36,815 nucleotides of DNA from Zelonia costaricensis (taxonomy: Eukaryota; Euglenozoa; Kinetoplastea; Trypanosomatida; Trypanosomatidae), in NCBI GenBank assembly GCA_030849075.1, contig JASAOO010003293.1, positions 1-36,815 on the forward strand, given 5' to 3'. How positions within the stretch are numbered: position 1 is the first letter of the stretch; every line of letters starts with the position of its first letter. The translations under genes and the position numbers were made by a program. A model generated the notes under the pieces. The model was not told where the DNA came from and did not search any database. It saw only the letters and a program-made list of their open reading frames with translations. Shown here piece after piece: positions 36,301 through 36,815 of this stretch.

Positions 36301-36528
36301 CAGCGACGACTCCGGTGGGGTCGGCTGGGCACTGGCGACGAGGGCATCGCCGCTGCTGCGAAACTGTTCTTCCAACTTCGCGAGGCCCGCCAGCAACCCG
36401 GCCAGTGACGTGGCGGCCTCGCGGGCCTGTGGGGGTACGGCGCTGGTCACGTGCGCGGCAGCGAGGCTGCTGCCGGTATTGGCCGTGGCCGACGCAGCGG
36501 CCGAGCCGCCCTGTGCCGCGTACACCAT
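30376..36528 (-). CDS. Giant low-complexity protein with degenerate C-terminal RING (Rmd5/Gid2-like candidate)
   Basis: Encodes 2050 residues from the first ATG at 36528; the longer frame starts with GTG at 36645, upstream of the predicted acceptor. Most of the protein is Ala/Ser/Pro/Arg-rich and probably disordered, with an acidic (EEA)n run near 770-785 and a Q8 tract near 945-955. Islands of ordinary composition lie near 1390-1430 (LLRSFDQLEGRHLLHNVFQE) and near 1620-1720, the latter Cys-rich and hydrophobic. The last 60 residues contain NPPTLLECGHIVSHKTYLDL and, further on, VVCCPYC. This resembles Gid-type RING domains of Rmd5/RMND5, which have NPPxxLxCGHIIxxxxL followed by KCPYC. The first Cys-Pro pair of that domain appears replaced by VPL. 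It may be a ubiquitin-ligase subunit of a CTLH/GID-like complex. RING-like is fairly safe; Rmd5 orthology is a hypothesis. Confidence 0.83.
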   Translation of the reverse strand: MVYAAQGGSAAASATANTGSSLAAAHVTSAVPPQAREAATSLAGLLAGLAKLEEQFRSSGDALVASAQPTPPESSLPAPASASAAPHVFATLDALATAAARCDADVGQQLAVLRRGVAALAQDLSAIVERCPGLAAKSGSTAAANAPSASPSTTALSRTPQIGATPASGPAVSPAVRAASSGDAGASSSHGPPPLSSPPPSRRSSNATPVVTPNQQPVVSRSPSLHGSPATPAPVRTASSTTRLSGAAVGAPGSPLLGLPTAERAEPPLPAALLPTAACTEDVKRYLGHCVEWPPRPRAALPPPSPPPPHHPSGAGAMAWQRGATAERQRTSSSDSPLPKRTHVASRSPGSDAVPAELMGRRGSETDEFLRRLTEESPYDLSMLRSPALHSRDSPLASSAHSGSEAGSSASGDDYDLGLDEEQRPQQRRLSASGSAGRRVAGVPAIAAAATAAAGKRHRSHGPGHHATPTRHTPRQRTQSAKPDAAAAAAMPPVLRRVGRPTVQDSVDALVLAQLRADGIALPAAMTAELGWRGPPSSGAGNAVVAAASADAAAVPMARAVPVKQAARRAVDGDRYSTATAHLGAAIGCDVGGDDEADFAVVLQEVRALVRHRDLGAAAARAATASRPTLERPYTELARVALQLAARLPTASSWLAEMTEFCRLLDDMAAAAAALATRSNADGAEARSDEGHAAGSGGAVAFAARSPTPTTSRTRERVSPGAKRLSGTATSPSSSASSSSATPRTASASDTAAAASASDFSAVADELFSSAEEAEEAEEAEEAEKDGGNSAEEAPGRGAGAPAPVSSGQAARAPPVSHTVSLEHSLSIVRPSTHGSQSSSAAPSSFRDTSRSAEPRLGEGTTVGEETEEVVPAWRWAGRTVSRLSTPAEELWLSFAGVPKSHHGAGVFTRLSASASARAARSRGAAPLSATPSSCPPSAAQRPLLSQQQQQQQRVLTPGARALAERHRTAPEAHPTHRRRETLWQRQEALLRRRCVRVRVESPTPAELPPTRRAESEGSTAAAAAVTALPWAPGNAAAVMDHRAAAEHLRVLCALLQTDLTIVCVLQELSAPAPSLAADAAPPPAHSTSDAFAAATRLLLSLQQHRELQARALQEAQLQLGSGNAGSVKTSAAPLTSIADSSPSAQANGSKTAAEAASLPGAAAPLMVSVQHPMSALGYTPTLSRVLSTAVDGLLSRDLDGAAGPPHEEAQLARYLVTVAPYLLAWQTCPDAAMAAAPAAGAAGVSAATTTEPPGGASAFSALPSNASPGVSPTLPLPVWVYLESLTTAIVEEARKVHAMYELYVRLVAEETLQSHGRVAAGRAAASAAAAMATTAFSLPPLWHGGTDETLMSFVRRRGRAAAVALGRGVVGAAAALDNGLEKFVTPVSAHLLRSFDQLEGRHLLHNVFQEVHLSDVVARRRARLEFLSRASPVARRRSPSGTGAAGAEDEERLDSFALPPGTLSSPSMRGASHSHWSMRDAEQQRTSPGRNSGDDDGSGAAPPSPAQRRGDSDGDTTPQRRGRATARRLISISGPGETRHTIIEGFVRYLTGGERRRSSAAGADASGGSPSHGAGAAADAGSPSHQRGSPQPPSPQPQNHHHSGLTLDVPHTSALLHEMDALLETGTSNIALIQDVERRLRATALADAAEVGRTLSTRHYFNAHAAAFTTRHVLPACASACVSVVHCRWQPVFQSTMCFCLVTRRRCLDPLVCGALLICATLPPQEVFYSAPDPSLGSTPLHGISRATADGTGVPGGTTRPLPSTIRALRSRFERSSEPIAAVSPHPSTAAGATPSPRPEQLQQQRPQQQQQQPLAGLPGLDEVEFHEAMRAAMLGAPLTPLQQQYLIHVQLQQLRQQQAQPQSSPMPQPTLPTPARLGPALSLFPHFLLRGPSMMPDGMAIPRILTRTATALYADSAVAANDGDEERDEVRTDDAATSAGARVSAAAAMSDEAFRALRAVTVPLETPPITRNLLASPDRAQAAFLNPPTLLECGHIVSHKTYLDLRTAARRPNRNMPTAAVGTTTVVCCPYCSKVTPAKDAVTLSYLY
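31087..31105 (-). repeat. Coding CAG/polyglutamine run
   Basis: In-frame glutamine codons in a Gln-rich stretch of the giant RING-like protein, about 240 residues before its C-terminus. Confidence 0.75.
33663..33693 (-). repeat. Coding (CAG)n, Q8 tract
   Basis: A run of CTG on the plus strand encodes eight successive glutamines in the giant RING-like protein. Confidence 0.85.
34171..34219 (-). repeat. Coding 9-nt tandem repeat, Glu-Glu-Ala units
   Basis: The plus-strand unit GCCTCCTCC is repeated about five times and encodes tandem EEA in the giant RING-like protein. Unit copies are nearly identical, so length variation between strains is likely. Confidence 0.85.
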
Positions 36529-36815
36529 GTGAGCAAGGAGCGTGTGTGCACTCGCTTTGCTTTTTCGTCTCTGTCTTCGTGACACCCTCTCAGCAGCCTC
36601 AGCGCAGGCGATGCGTGACTGCAGCTGGCCGCTGTCTGGGTACACCGGTGACGGTCAGCGGTACGTGCACGGACCGTCCCAGGCGGCGTTGACGAGGCAG
36701 ACAAAAAAAAAAAAAAGAAGAAGAGGAAGGGGGACACCGGTAAACACAAGCAGCCGCGGAAAGCAAGTTGCAGCACCGAGCGAACCGCTACGTCGGGCAG
36801 CGATGCCGCAGGGCC
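36529..36815. other. 5' flank of the RING-like gene to window edge
   Basis: No gene seen. It holds the leader, the acceptor and the pyrimidine tract of the giant RING-like gene. The upstream neighbour must lie to the right, outside the window. Confidence 0.7.
36636..36731 (-). promoter_or_regulatory. Trans-splice acceptor of the giant RING-like gene
   Basis: On the minus strand CTTCTTCTTC plus a run of 14 T (36703-36731) forms a strong pyrimidine tract. The first AG after it is at 36637-36636. mRNA starting there excludes the GTG at 36645, so the ATG at 36528 is the likely start with a leader of about 107 nt. Confidence 0.6.

Noticed and set aside
1..36815. CRISPR arrays, insertion sequences, attachment sites, operons with ribosome binding sites
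   Set aside because: No spaced direct repeats, transposase genes or bacterial signals were seen. The sequence is eukaryotic and the repeats are simple microsatellites.
1..36815. Strand-switch region or RNA polymerase II start site
   Set aside because: All ten supported genes point the same way, so there is no change of coding strand in the window.

Overview
The window looks like nuclear chromosome sequence from a trypanosomatid, most likely in the Leishmania/Leptomonas/Crithidia group (Leishmaniinae). Coding DNA is very GC-rich, genes have no visible introns, all ten protein genes lie on the minus strand, and they are separated by 0.8-3 kb of low-complexity DNA full of (CA)n/(TG)n and homopurine/homopyrimidine runs. 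Most genes have a pyrimidine tract and an AG just upstream of the first ATG, as expected for spliced-leader trans-splicing. The whole window therefore reads as part of one polycistronic unit transcribed from right to left. From memory, and unverified, the L. major CPN10, PDI and sphingosine kinase genes lie near each other on chromosome 26, so the window is probably syntenic with that region.

Layout in transcription order (right to left): (1) 36528-30376, a giant low-complexity protein with a degenerate C-terminal RING resembling Rmd5/Gid2-type domains; (2) 29611-26330, an unusual trypsin-like fold plus armadillo-like protein; (3) 23788-21062, sphingosine kinase; (4) 18027-16855, a probably mitochondrial pentapeptide-repeat protein; (5) 15892-15137, a syntaxin-6-like Qc-SNARE; (6) 13496-12810, ER membrane complex subunit 7 (EMC7); (7) 11637-11122, a membrane-anchored thioredoxin-domain protein; (8) 9698-8556, protein disulfide isomerase with two CGHC sites and an ERp29-like tail; (9) 7345-2921, the axonemal protein CFAP61; (10) 1641-1339, mitochondrial chaperonin 10.

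Genes 5 to 8 form an uninterrupted run of secretory-pathway functions: trans-Golgi fusion, ER membrane insertion, and two thiol oxidoreductases. Trypanosomatid gene order is usually not functional, so this may be chance.

The intergenic regions contain no convincing RNA gene, mobile element or CRISPR array. Their most interesting structure is a polarity. Just downstream of several stop codons the RNA strand carries G-runs, some with G-quadruplex potential. Closer to the next gene the RNA strand turns C- and pyrimidine-rich. Several (UG)n/(CA)n pairs could also fold within the same 3' UTR. No previously undescribed system could be shown from sequence alone. The best candidates for new biology are the giant RING protein, the protease-like/ARM protein and the post-stop G-rich elements.
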